64,000 bases of DNA from contig NC_090796.1 of the NCBI RefSeq assembly GCF_040054535.1, positions 13,605,501-13,669,500 on the forward strand, given 5' to 3'. Below, one piece after another: positions 1 to 12,255 of this stretch. Within the stretch, counting starts at the first letter, position 1. The number at the start of each line of letters is the position of its first letter. The stretch is from Antennarius striatus (lineage: Eukaryota > Chordata > Actinopteri > Lophiiformes > Antennariidae). The notes below the pieces were generated by a model. That model searched no databases, was not told where the DNA came from, and was given only the letters and a program-made list of their open reading frames with translations. Both the position numbers and the translations under genes were made by a program.

Positions 1-3000
1 GAACAGGCTTCATTGATTTATACGTAGTATAAGGCTTAACTTAAAAATAGTAATAACAAAAAGAAATTGCACCCTCAATAGAAAAACGGAGGAATTACGA
101 TGAGACAAACTGAAACTACACCTCTTTCACACTGAATATTTGTCAGTCAATGAGTCCAAACCAAAAACCAGATGAGGAAATTCTGACATGTCCAGTAAAT
201 ATAGTAAACAGGAGCGCCGTATGAGGTGTGGTCATCAGCTTTACAGCTCCGAGAGCCCGAAGGCAATTCAACAATCGCTCAAAGAAATCAATAGAGCACT
301 TAAACCCTATGCATCAGCACGGCTATTTCCTCCTGCTGACTTCCAAGGTCTCACGGCCACGACCAGTCACCAACGCTGTGTGTTTGCCATTTTAAAATCC
401 AACATCCTTTACTTGTCTCTCCATTTCTCAGGGAGCTGAACATCACTTCCCATAAACCGAAAAACCGTCTCAGGTTAAAAGTCACAGCTTGACAAAAGAC
501 GCAGTTCTGAAGGCTGTAAAACATTTAGAGTGTTTCTGTTTGTTACAGTTATTTGAGCTGAGCCGTGTACAACTAGCCTCTGTCATTCTCTCTCCTGTCA
601 GGTTTAAGTGACTGTAAATAAGTCGTCCAGTGAACTCTTATCGTCTGTCTGGTCTCCTCCCTGCTGCTCACCTTCAAAATGTCCGCTACACCCTGAAAAC
701 TCAGCTGGCGGCTGTAAGAAGTCTGTTTCACTGACCGATGTCGTGGATCGACAGGGTTGACGCAGCATTTTACTTTCTTTTTCCTTTTTTTTTTACCTCA
801 TGATGCTCAGAATTTCCATGATTTTAAATTTGTTATGAACAGAACTGCTGCATCGCCTGACGACACAAATGTCTGCAGAATGCAAAAACAAAAGAACTCA
901 AAGGCAGCAAAAACGTTGAGGGAGTCCTGCTATTTACGACAGAACCTCTGCCTGTGAAGGCATCACATACTAAGCCTGAAGAGTTCTATGCGTCAGGAGG
1001 CCACTGAGCTCAACGCTAATCTTGCTGTGGCAAAATACATAAAATAACCCGAAAAGAGTGGGATGTTTCGGTGAAATGCTGATACTCGAGTGTGTGTGGG
1101 TGAATCAGTCAAATGACTCGACTGTCCCAGTTTCCAGTGTGGATCAGAGAAAAGAGGAGAGACGAGAGCTGCAGGTAGAGGAAGAGAACATCCTCACACA
1201 CCCCCCCTCTTCAATTCCCTCTTCTTTTTGTGCCAGAACGTTCTCCCACTCGATCCATCGCTCCCCTTGATCTAACTCCGCATCTCTTTCTCCATGCCTT
1301 CTCTAATTCCCCGTCATTTTAATTAGATTTTTGTCCACCTCCCCTCCCTCCTGTCTCTCCAATTCCTTTCGCAGCATGTTGGGGAGGCATCCCCCCCCCC
1401 CCCACATTTACACCCACCCCTCCCGCGCCCTCCTCAACCACCTCATCGCTATCCGGATCCACCAATCAGGATGCTTGGCAGGCTCTGCACCAATCCTCCG
1501 GCCCAGCAACCCCTCCGACAGTCGTGTGACGGTGAACGTTACAGCCCCGGTGCCACAAGGGTGGCGGCCGATGGACTTGATCGTCCCAATCCCTCTCGCC
1601 TCCTCTGCTATCCATCCTTCATTCATTTGCTTTCATTTCAGCTTCCATATTAGCCATAATATTCTGTTCTTTCTCCAGCTGCGATTTCTCCTCAGCTAAG
1701 AAATGCATTTATTCAAAAACTGCATCCTATAATAATTATCTGACAAATGCTTTTGCATTCCTGCAACGACAGAAATAGGTTGCTTTAGTATTGCCAGTGT
1801 TTGGTGAGAATAACCAACAACAAGAATCAGCAACGACGGAGAAAATGAAGTGGGGAGAAGAGAAGAGGAAGACAGCTGACATGTCCCTTTCTTTTTAGAT
1901 CCTTTAAGGAGTCAATTCTCATTTATTCTTTAGCAATTAGCATATAATGTTGTAAACTGAGGCAGCATTCCCCATCAAAGCAGCAGATCAGTGACGCACG
2001 CCTGAGCTCATGGTTATGGCTTCTGGAGACTTAATAGTCATCCGTCTCATCAAATTCCTTTCTTCAGGCAGCAGTTCTAAGAAGTTAAACTAATAAACCC
2101 GCTGGACAGGTAGTGTGGAAACAGCAGATGCACAAATTAAGTGTTTATGTCCTGTGCATAGTGGAGAATTTAGCAGATTAAGAGCTAAATAGAGAAGCTC
2201 TTCAGGAGGTGGTGGTGACTAAAGAGAGTCACGCTCAACAACGAAACCATACATTTCTGATGGTGTATTCGATTTATTTCTTCCAACATCTTCGTGTTTC
2301 CATATTTTTCATGCATGACCAACCAACTGCCTTTTATGGACAAAAAATAAAATAAAAGAAGAGCCGAGTTAATAATTGATTGACTAAAGAGTGGATGGAA
2401 TGGGTGCAGAAGCAGAGAAACATAGCATTATGCTACAATAAATGATTCTTTCTTTATAAAGCTCACCAGTAATCAATTATTTTATAACGCCGGTAATAAT
2501 AATGGAAATAAAGGGAAACACAAAGTTACCTCTTTTGAATAATTTATCTGTTTAATCAATTATTAAAATGGATGCAAATGACTTTTTCCATCTATCGATC
2601 TGCTTATCATTACATCATTATAGTTTGAACACAGTGTGAATAGCTAACGCTCCTAATTAGCAGGTTGTTGCTTCGCATTGGTAGCGTCTTTTTATATGGA
2701 GACATATAAAAAAAAAGAAAGTACCGTAATCTTTAAACTGACATAATTTCCATTCTTGGGACCATCATGCAACCTTACAAATTAGCATATAGTGCAAAGA
2801 GTTGTGTATACATAAAAAGATCTGGCATGAGGGAACAAAGAGGTACAGACGCACTGGATTTAGAGCACGAAGGCCTGTAATACGAATCTTGGCTTAAATA
2901 AGCGTCGAGGGATTAATGTGGTACAATGGCTGGTCACAAGGGATCTGTGGTTCCTCCCCCAAAGTCCCAGAAGCAGAAGTGTGACAGAACAATATAGCCC

Positions 3001-5466
3001 TCCGCCAGCTGACAGAGATGGAGGGAAGGGGTGGGGGGGAGGACACACTGAAAGAAAGGGAAAGGGAAATGGGAGGTGGGGTTGGGGAGTAGTGGGGGGG
3101 TTGGGCATAGAGGAGGCTCCAGATAATCATCAATGATGGTAATCTATCTTAATATGCCTTAAATAGCTCCAACATTTTCACCTGATTTGAATTTATATGA
3201 TCCTTAAACTCCTGGAACATATTAAAATACCAGTTGTTGAATGAAACATTGAAGACAGTAGAATGGTTAGAATGAGAATGCTTTTTATTGTATATGCATA
3301 CTAATGTTTGCTATTTAGCATTAGGATATCATTAATTTGTTCATATAGTAAAAGAAAATTTTGGACATAGCCGATAAAAAAAGCGAACCAGCAGACCTGG
3401 TTTAAAATATAGGTTATATTTGAATTATGTCACAACTTTTTAAATAGACTGAACATTAGCCCCATGAGCGAGCAGATGGATGAAAACTGCCCTTTAACAA
3501 GCAGAAACCACAACACATCCTGACTCTTCAGAATCCCACCACCGCTTAAAACATAAGATTCAAAAGGAAACAAGTAAAACCAGAAAATGATGGCAGCAAT
3601 CCCCAGCGACAGAAGGGTCCTCATTAAACTTGCCCGTCTTAAAATCCATTTCATTGCACATACTCTTTATTTTATTTATTTTTATCCTGCTGCCAGTTTT
3701 AATCCCTGTTTAAAATAAAAATCTCCTGCAATGGAAAATCAGCCCACAGATGACTTTGCACAAACATCTACGTTTGCATCGTTCCAGTTTTAGTTAATCA
3801 GGCAGACTAGCAGCCTTTCAACCACACTCATCTGATAACTAGCCGGTCACCTATCTAATCAAAGACACAGCTTTAGACCACGTGGAAGTCGCTTCCCAAC
3901 CAATCTGAGAAGCATGACCCACTGTAATCTGAAAGCATAGTTTATACCGCAGTTCGATATTTGCTTGAAGGTTGCAGCTAAGAGCTTTAATGGAAACTGC
4001 ATGTTAAAATGGTCCCACTGTTTCCCATAATGCATTTTCGTTGTTTACTTCCTGTAAGAATAACAAAAATGTCGCACTATCCACGGCACTGTGCACAAGA
4101 TGCATATGATATTTCACTTCATGCAATGCTGCACATTGCTTTATATAGCATGACTGTTAATACATGTTTAGCTGCTATTGTGGCTCAGTCTGAGGAGCTA
4201 AACCAAGGCATGGGCGACAAATTCAGCTGTAGACTTGCATGTCTCGCACATTGTAAAGCTAACTGGTTGGTGCCTGATGGGGCTGCTACTACACTATAAT
4301 TATTTTTTACCTATTTCTACTTAAAAATGTTCAACTGCTATCATCACTTTTAATTTTAGATGAAATTAATAACCATTGTGGAGTCTTTGGGGCCTACCCT
4401 ATAATCTAACCTTCATTTTTATTTTTAGAAATCATATATTATCTTAAAATGTTTTTACGGTAAAGTATCTGTTGTGTAATTCTTAAGGATAATGTTGGGA
4501 AGTCATCTACTACATGCTTTCTGTATTTATAAGGATCTCATTCATTCATTCCAAGTGAAGCACTCAGATCACATCAACACATGTCTACAATCACTTAAAT
4601 AATGTAACAATAAGAAAATTTAGGTTAGATTTAATTGCAATAGACCAAAGTTTTGCGTGTGCATATTTTACTTAGTAGCTACAAAACTGAAAGCAATTCG
4701 GAGAGAGGAGGTACGAAGTCAAACAGCGTAGTGTGAGAAGGAGATGAAAACCCAAGCCAACTGTAGTTGGGTGAGGTAAAGTGAAAAAAAATAGGAAAGA
4801 TAATTGAGGTGATGTGTTCTGAAGAGGGAGATGAATTTTCTGCCTCCTGGTGCCAGGGATGGGCCCAGGACAGACGGTGTTATAGATTTACATTGAGCGA
4901 GCCCAGGATAGCTGATACCCTTCTGACAACATTACACTACAAACACAGAAAAACCGCTGATGTCACCCTACACACACGATACCACAGCAACACGTCCCGT
5001 TCACTTGTTGCCTTGAGAGAACAGAGGTGTAAGTCTCTGCATGGTGAAGGTCAAACTCCCTCCTCAATTTGTCGTCACGATGAGGCTGTTGTGACTCCCC
5101 GACGCCCAAAATCAGACTTGGCGACCAGTCCGGCTGTGATAAAAGCAGTGGATTGATTACACAACACAGGAAGGAGGATCAATATATCCCTTGCCTACGC
5201 CCAAATAGACACTGGTGTTAAAATTTGGGCGTAGTTTGGGAGTCATATCAATTACAAGACTGGTGGAAGCCAAACCAACAAATCTTGCAGGCGTCAAAAA
5301 AAGAAGATGAAAGTCCCTTTAGTGATCTCTCAATGAGGAAATTCTTTTTTTACATTACATCAACATCATGAGAATGCTCACTCCATTGTTCGATAATATA
5401 ACCAAACGGAAAAAACAAAAATTACGATACTGTCTAGGGGGGCGCTACAACTTTTAGTCCAGGGAG
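1..5466. other. Non-coding; probable ank3 intron, no exon seen
   Basis: AT-rich sequence with many stops in all frames. I found no splice-flanked frame that I recognise on either strand. It lies downstream (minus strand) of the ank3 first exons, so it is most simply read as ank3 intron 1, with the shared ankyrin-repeat exons beyond the left edge. Short homopolymers (A, T, and C near 1390) are the only notable structure. Confidence 0.5.
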
Positions 5467-5700
5467 CCGGTTGGATGCCTCCCCCTTTGGAGGTTTTCTG
5501 GGGGCATCCTACTGGCAGGAGACAGTTGATGGAGGGATTACATGTCACATGTTAGTCTGGGGATGCCTCGGGATACCCCAAGAGGAACTGGAAAGTGTTG
5601 CTAGGGAACAAAATATTCTTGAATACCCTGTCTGCTGCCACCGCCGCCCAGGATGGGGGCCTGGAAGACCGGATCGAGAGACTCACCCCATTTCGCATTT
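5467..5700 (+). mobile_element. Degenerate 3' end of an L2/Rex-type LINE
   Basis: The plus strand carries a decayed version of the C-terminal and 3' segment typical of fish L2-like non-LTR retrotransposons. There is a gag-like 'gggggcatcctactggcagg' phrase, then a stretch reading roughly as 'ggaggga(c/t)tacat' and 'ggggatgcctcgggatac'. A 'cccaagaggaactgg' phrase and a 'ctgctgccaccgccgccca' phrase follow, in the family order. The open frame over 5471-5725 includes 'GCLGIPQEELESVAREQ', which matches that conserved tail. No reverse transcriptase or microsatellite tail remains, so this is a dead, 5'-truncated copy. Confidence 0.65.
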
Positions 5701-5907
5701 GATCTCACGACATAGTTTAACGTAAAGTTGAGTCCTCCAAAGAAATAGCACCCGTCTGTGTGCCAACAACTTCCTGCCACCACAGGAAGTCACTTCTCTA
5801 TTCACTGTGACCTTGATGCTAATGAGGTCACCGGCATTGACTCTTTGTGACAGGTGGCTAACCCTGGACTAATGATGGCCTCGGGCTAGTCAGCAACCCC
5901 CCTCACA

Positions 5908-5908
<1 letters not shown>

Positions 5909-5957
<49 letters not shown>
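5909..5957. repeat. (CA)n microsatellite
   Basis: Near-perfect CA dinucleotide run, first of three within about 640 bp. Confidence 0.97.
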
Positions 5958-5958
<1 letters not shown>

Positions 5959-6112
5959 ACCAACAAAGTTATCCAAACAGTCAACATCCTCGTCCCCTTC
6001 AGCTAAACGGTTTTTGTCACCAAAGTGAGGACGATCACTGATTTTAGGTCACGAGGTGATCAATACCTGTCGGACACCACTTCTTTGATTTGTCCTTGCG
6101 CAATGACGCATG

Positions 6113-6114
<2 letters not shown>

Positions 6115-6166
<52 letters not shown>
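6115..6166. repeat. (CA)n microsatellite
   Basis: Near-perfect CA run after a short 'tgtata' lead-in. Confidence 0.97.
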
Positions 6167-6168
<2 letters not shown>

Positions 6169-6445
6169 ACCGCAGGGTGTGACTGCTGACGTCTTTGACT
6201 CAAGCTCAGATTCCTGCCATGAACTCGGACACCTTTCAAATTAAAACACTCAGGTTGAATCACACACATTATGTACAGTGGGGGGGTGGGTTGGGGGGGG
6301 GGTATGACAGGGGAGGTTTGACAGCATTGGGGCACATGTTTTTATACAAGTTGTACGTATATTGTAAAAGTGTTTTATTACCAAGGAAAGAGCAAGGGCT
6401 GCTAATGTCTTTGTGGGAAATATTTGATAACTCAGCAATACCAGA

Positions 6446-6446
<1 letters not shown>

Positions 6447-6525
<79 letters not shown>

Positions 6526-6542
6526 GCACACACACACACACA
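6447..6542. repeat. Long (CA)n microsatellite
   Basis: About 48 CA units with one 'cgcg' interruption near 6524. The open frames over it (His-Thr or Cys-Val repeats) are translation artefacts. Confidence 0.97.
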
Positions 6543-6723
6543 ATTAAAATCGCTGCTGCCTAAAATTCCAACTTGTTCTCGATAGCTGGTTCCAGCTATC
6601 TTTGCTTTTCCACCCCATCCAGGAGATTTTCTCATCAATCTTTCTCACTCCTCACTCCCCCCCCCCCATTATTCCCAACGGGAACACTCTGATTATCACC
6701 CTGGATGTGAATGTGCATGTCAC

Positions 6724-6749
6724 TGTGTGTGTGTGTGTGTGTGTGTGTC
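6724..6749. repeat. (TG)n microsatellite
   Basis: TG run in opposite polarity to the CA runs at 5.9-6.5 kb. It lies about 150 bp inside the intron that follows the ank3 exon at 6898-7011. Confidence 0.95.
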
Positions 6750-6897
6750 TGCATCACGACAAAAGACCGACACGTCTGAAGCCTCTCTTTCTCTGGCGTC
6801 AGCTCTCCTCTCCCATTCCTCCACTATTTCCCCCTCTTTTCTCCCCCCCCCCAGGCTGTCCTCCCTCTATCGGCTCCTCCGCCTCCTCTCCCTCTAC

Positions 6898-7011
6898 CTT
6901 TTTCTTGACTTCTCTGGAACGCTTCCTCGTCCTCTTCTTCTCCTTCTCTTCCTCTGCAGCGGTGAGGTTCTCGTCCGCCTTTTTCTTCAGCTGCGAGGCG
7001 GCGTGCGCCAT
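6898..7011 (-). CDS. ank3: ank3 alternative first coding exon (MAHAASQLKK start)
   Basis: A 38-codon first exon of ankyrin-G, the scaffold that links ion channels and adhesion proteins to the spectrin skeleton at axon initial segments, nodes and epithelial lateral membranes. It opens MAHAASQLKK and ends in a basic run (KKRTRKRSREVKKK). Human ANK3 has a 38-residue leader with the same first ten residues and a matching basic end (RKRSRDRKKK), just before the ankyrin repeats. The start has a strong Kozak context (A at -3, G at +4). The exon closes after a whole codon (phase 0) on a GTAGAG donor, which is a fairly weak site. The partner exon is beyond the left edge. Identity rests on remembered family sequence, but agreement in length and both ends is good. 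Confidence 0.87.
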
Positions 7012-7713
7012 GCTGCTCCGGTCCAATTAATCCTCACAGGTGTGAGCGGGTGGGGGGGGGGGACGGATAGATGGAGGGATGGAGCGTGGATCCACTGTCT
7101 CCTCTTTAGCCTTTTATTCTCCTCTCCTAATTATCTTTTTGTTCCTCTTATAGTCAGCTGCACTTTTTGTCGCGGAGGGAGCCTCACAGGTGTGTGGGAG
7201 ACGGGATTTCTTTCTGCTCCTTTTTCAATATTTCCCTCCTTCTTTTGTCCTTTATCTCCTTTAGCAGCTATTCATACTTTGCAGATGCAAAGGTCCAGTT
7301 CGGGGAAGCAGACAGACACTTATATATTTGTCTGTCCCGGCTGCCACTTCACTGATCAATACTCCAAGTGCAAAATGATTAGAGCAAATACAAAAAAAAA
7401 GACTATTTATAGGGTCCAGAGTCAGGGGGGAAATTGTCCTCCTGATCAAGACTGACGTATAAAACAGTTCATTTACAGGTTTGTTGGAGGAGCTCCTGTG
7501 TTGGATGTCCAAGACGGTGCTCAAGCTCCAGTCTAGCAGAGCGCTCGGTCTTCTGGGTAATTTAACTGGTCCTGCTGCCCGGTTGACTGGTTCCCAGATC
7601 CTGCCTCCTGCAGCTGAGACGTCCTCTATGTGCAAACACACACATGTTCAGTCGGAACGCCTCGGCAGAATGTATGGAAGGGATGGAAATGACAGTGAAA
7701 AGGAGGTTGAGAT

Positions 7714-7756
7714 AGAGGAGGAGGAGGAGGAGGAGGGGGAGAGGAGGAGGGAAGGG
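7714..7756. repeat. Polypurine (GAG/GGA) tract
   Basis: A 43-base run of purines only on the plus strand, mostly GAG/GGA units. It lies about 700 bp upstream of the ank3 exon at 6898-7011 in the direction of transcription. Confidence 0.9.
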
Positions 7757-7904
7757 TGAGAAAGGAGGGGGCACAACGACGTGGAGAGAGCAAGTGGGAC
7801 AGCGGGAGGAAAAAAGGAGGGAGTAAAGGGAGGGATGGATACCTCATCCTAGCACCGGAGATAGGGAGAAAGAGAGTGTGTGTATGGTACATGCAGTACC
7901 CACC

Positions 7905-7907
<3 letters not shown>

Positions 7908-7949
<42 letters not shown>
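7908..7949. repeat. (CA)n microsatellite
   Basis: CA run upstream (minus-strand sense) of the ank3 exon at 6898-7011. Confidence 0.96.
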
Positions 7950-7952
<3 letters not shown>

Positions 7953-10377
7953 TGGTGTCCAGCCTTGCACAGCATGCAAAGCTAACCATATGTTCAAGCA
8001 GCCAATCAGGATCAAGTGGGGTCCAGTAGACCAGAATATTGAACTAGTCAAACTGAACTCCAAAAAAAAATAAAAAATAAAAAACGGCCGCACAAGAAAT
8101 AAATCTTCATTCACTTCGTTTTAAAATTGTGACTTTTTAAATTGTTGTGATTAATGGTCTGATTACATTTAAATCAGAAGACGCTGTAGTCAGATTCATA
8201 CTGCATCAGGTCAACTTGGTTTTACAAAGAAAAATAGAAGACCAGTTCACCCCAGTTCACCCCGGAGGAGTTATGGAACTTGTCACCATGTGGTACCATT
8301 TATGGTCTCATGAGGTGACATTTGTAGTTCGGAGTAAAATCTCTCAAATAAATAAATATTTTGTGTGCATCAAATAAATTTTTAGTTTTAGCTTTGGTTA
8401 CACAATATTCATATGTTTTGTGCATGTATAATAAATCATTAACAGACTTTTAAAATGCTGCTCGTAAAGTGTTGGGCATATAATATACACACTATATGTT
8501 TTCATTTGAAATAATTACATTCACAATGAAAAATCACAACTACTTTTATTTGAGTTTCAGAAATACAAAAGAAAAGCTGCTGTTCACCAATTAATGAATT
8601 ATTGAGATGCTAATGTATTATTCAGAATAAACTGATTTACTCAGATATGGTGGGGTTATAGCTTTAAAGGGATGCTGTCGTGACACTTAAGAAACCTTCA
8701 AGGATGCTGTCACCAAACAGATTTGAGTTCAGGAGAGGCTAAAAATCCCGTTTGTTGCCACGGGCGATAAAATTGATAATTGATAACTGATGGCAGACAG
8801 AAAAATAATCCACAATATTCTTGGAATAATGTGAGCTCATGGTGGAACACTGCAGCCTTTGAATATTAAGATCATGGGAAAGGGGGTGGGATTGTAGCCT
8901 GTGACAGAAGCATGTGACATCAGGGCAGGCTTGCTATTGGCTGCCTGGGAAATGATGGAATCATAATTGGCTGCATGGAGATCCAACCCACAAAATGACA
9001 TAAACAAAGGGGAGAGAGGAGACGGTGTTTCAGTAAATACAACCTCTAGTCTACTGTGGAGTGAATGACTTCTAATATGTTTCTACTAATATTGATTTTT
9101 TTTTTTTTTTTTTGCTTTTTTAAGTAAAACGTTCCATAAATTAGAGAGAATCTGGCCCATCCTTACAACAGAGGCTAATCAGAAACCAAACTCCAGTTTG
9201 TGTTCGCTTATATCAGATTTCAGATTTAGGATTTAGTGGATTAATCCCTCCTTATCTCAGTCCGTAAAAGGAGCTTATAAATAGGACATTCAATCCCTTA
9301 AAGGCCTTCTCTTCATGCTAAAACTGGGCTTAACATAAGCAGGTGATTCCGCTGAACATGGATCAGACATTTAAAACTATCCTAACAATAGATGAAGATG
9401 TCTTGCCGTCTCTTGCGGTGTCCCCACAGCAGCGTAAATCTCCTTCATTTAACAGCCCATGTGTCTGGCTGGGGAGCAGAAAACAGCACACTCAGGAATA
9501 ATGTCAGGCTCTGGATGTGGGTCTGCAGCGAAGATGCCAGTCAGTTGCATTATTTCTTTGTCTACATGTGCATCATCTTCTTCGTCTTCTGCATCATTTC
9601 TGGATTTCCGTTTTCCTTTTGTCAACCTTTCCGTCCCCATGCTGCTGATCTGACAGCAGCTCATGGGTTATTCATTGTCTGCTGCAAACTGCAGTTGATC
9701 AGTCATTGGCAGGAGTGTGTTACCGGCCTCCACAGGCAGGAACAATATTGCATTGTGGAGGGATGAACACAGCATAGCCTCAAGGGCTTATCTGAGAAGG
9801 CCCATTCTATAAATGAAAACCTGCCCATAAAAACTCAAAAGGAGTAAAAAAGCATCCCCGTGTTGACCTGAAGGCACAATATAAGCCCAAGTCAATTTGA
9901 ATTTTATCCCATTCGTTGCTACTGTGATTATCGATTTTGGAATATTTATGTGATGAATAAGACAAATCATAGCTTGTTTTTTCAAAAAAGCTCAAGATGA
10001 CGTCATTATTTTGCCTGATGATATTCAAAACACAATTGCAAAAAATACAAACATAAAAACACTGCAAACATTAGTATTTTTGTCAAAGAATTTTTCAATC
10101 AATCGTCGTCACCTTCCTGTTGATTAACTAATCTGATCAGTGGAAATAACAGATACAGTTACTGCCGCTATCACTGTTTTTATGACATATTGGAAAAGAG
10201 ATGGGAAGCTAGAACAGAATGATGATGGGTTACTGATTATTGTAATGGTCATACACAAATAAATACACATTTTACACGAAAAGAACAGGAAGGGGAAGGA
10301 AAGGTCTTTAGATTGTATGACATTATACCTTTCCTTGCTCAAATACTGACATCGAGTAAATTATTATATGGTTTCTG

Positions 10378-11298
10378 GCGCCCTCAAGCGGCAAAGACTA
10401 GCAGCTCACAGTCCTCCATGGGGAAGATAGGTACAAAGTATACTACAGTGAACTGGGATCAGTACACAACAATGGTTTATGCTGATAGATGATAGATGGT
10501 GGGGTTTGTCTGTAAGAGTGTGACGATTTTTGGTCCGTCATTGAAACATTACATAATTCCTCTCTGTTGATGCAAAACAAAAAGGGTGTAATTCTTTTTA
10601 TGACCACTTGGGGGCAGACACACTGAGAAAATAGTGAGTTGTTCACTTGCTTTCACCTACAAAGTGAAGTCTTACTTCACTCTGTTCAGATGACTCCTCA
10701 GGAAATTCAGTTACACTCCATGAAAATGCATCGTTCCGTACTAGTGTCAGGCTAGTTTCTGCCTTATTATTTACTATTTTACATGTGATATTCATCCTCT
10801 GAAAGTTTCTCTCTGTGTGTATAAAATTAATTGCATCTAATCAGGTCAGAATTCTTTTCCACTGAGCCTCTTTATTCTGAAAACTAATTAAACCAAACAT
10901 TTCCCATGTCAAGACAGAAACATGGACACTTAATAATGAAAAGGAAGTCATTCTTAAAATATCTTTTCATCCAGATTTCGGATGAGTCAAATTTGTGTAC
11001 TTCATCTCACCAGCAGGTGGCAGTATAATTCCTACCTTTAATTATATATTAGTTAAACAAAACAATGCCAATCTTGTCCAAACCATCAGTTCTATTAATA
11101 AATTACTTTTCATAAAACCTCCAAACAGTCTTGGAATCCCCAATGTTTTGCTAACCGCATAGCATCAAAAGGGTCATGACTGCAGTTTTCTAGTAAGTAT
11201 AGATTACTTAGTGTCTAAAAAACAGCAGAGATGGGGACCAAAATAAAATCTTGCATGCCATATTTAATCTTCCAGACATCCCTGCTGCCCCCATGTGG
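10378..11298. promoter_or_regulatory. Cluster of four CTCF-like motifs
   Basis: Compared by eye with the CTCF core CCASYAGRKGGCRS. The site at 11010-11023 (CCAGCAGGTGGCAG, plus) matches all 14 positions. The site at 10604-10617 (CCACTTGGGGGCAG, plus) matches 13. 10378-10391 and 11285-11298 match 12 each on the minus strand. The cluster lies inside the ank3 intron between two first exons. The matches are seen; binding is an inference. Confidence 0.35.
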
Positions 11299-12187
11299 CC
11301 ATAAATCTAAAAAACACTTGCAGATTAAACAGGCAAAATTTTTTTTACCTAGTTAGTTTTCTCAAAAATATATACAAATAAAAGCAACCAGCCCTTAGGG
11401 TGACTCAGCTGTCATAGCTAAGAAGTGTTCTTGTTGTTCAGACATAACATCGCCTGCTGTCTCACGCGTTTTTTTCCCCTTCTCTCTCCAACACTAGAAA
11501 TACAGAATCCAGAGATGTGACTATAAATCGACTGAGATTCTCTATGACGATACATCTAATTTCAAAGTGCCTGCTGGATGACGGACTTTGCAGGCGGCTG
11601 TCCCTGCAGGACTGGTCTGGAAGATTAGATCACATTAGGATGAGAGAGGGTTTGGGTGTGGCCGGCCCAGACGGGCCATAAAAAAAGATAAATACCCATT
11701 AACAACACGGCTGAGTTGGTTCGGCCAGACTGCTGGAACGGTAGCCATCAAGCATACCTCCATTAAGGCAGCAGGCGGTCACCTCTCAAATGTCAAAATA
11801 CAACCAAATAATCATCTGAATACAAATCCCCTACTTGCCTGCAGCTTAAGTGAATTGGTCTACACCAAACTATGAGAGAGCATTATGCACAAGGCCCATA
11901 CACCAGTATTCACCCTCACATACACACCTATGGGCATTTTAGAGTCCCCAACTCACCTATATTTCAAGTTAGTGGGTTGTGGCCGGGGGAGAACCCACAG
12001 ACAGTCTCATGAGGCCCTTTCAAAGAGGCATCACTCACTGGAGGGTAATGACAAGCGGCTCGTGACGCTATCTGTCGCCACTCGACTGCTAACGCTGCTG
12101 GCAAGTTCATAGATGTTAGCACAGATTTCTCATTAGCTGCTTTGGATGCAAGTCAACAAACACAACCATCTACAGTGTAGAACCCAA

Positions 12188-12206
12188 AACACACACTACA
12201 CACACA

Positions 12207-12253
<47 letters not shown>
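12188..12253. repeat. (CA)n microsatellite
   Basis: CA run with two short interruptions at its left end. Confidence 0.95.

Positions 12254-12255
<2 letters not shown>

Larger units (their letters stand above)
7012..10377. other. Non-coding; ank3 proximal promoter side and intron
   Basis: Lies upstream of the exon at 6898-7011 on the minus strand. 7.0-7.9 kb is pyrimidine- or purine-skewed and should hold the promoter and 5' leader of that first exon. I see no clear TATA box. 8.0-10.4 kb is AT-rich with a poly-T run near 9097 and no recognisable exon. Confidence 0.45.

Noticed and set aside
3430-3654. Minus-strand frame with a hydrophobic stretch
   Set aside because: Composition is typical of AT-rich chance frames; no splice sites or family match.
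6432-6638. Open frames of repeated Cys-Val or His-Thr
   Set aside because: They are translations of (CA)n/(TG)n microsatellites, and similar frames recur at 20 and 21 kb. No coding evidence.
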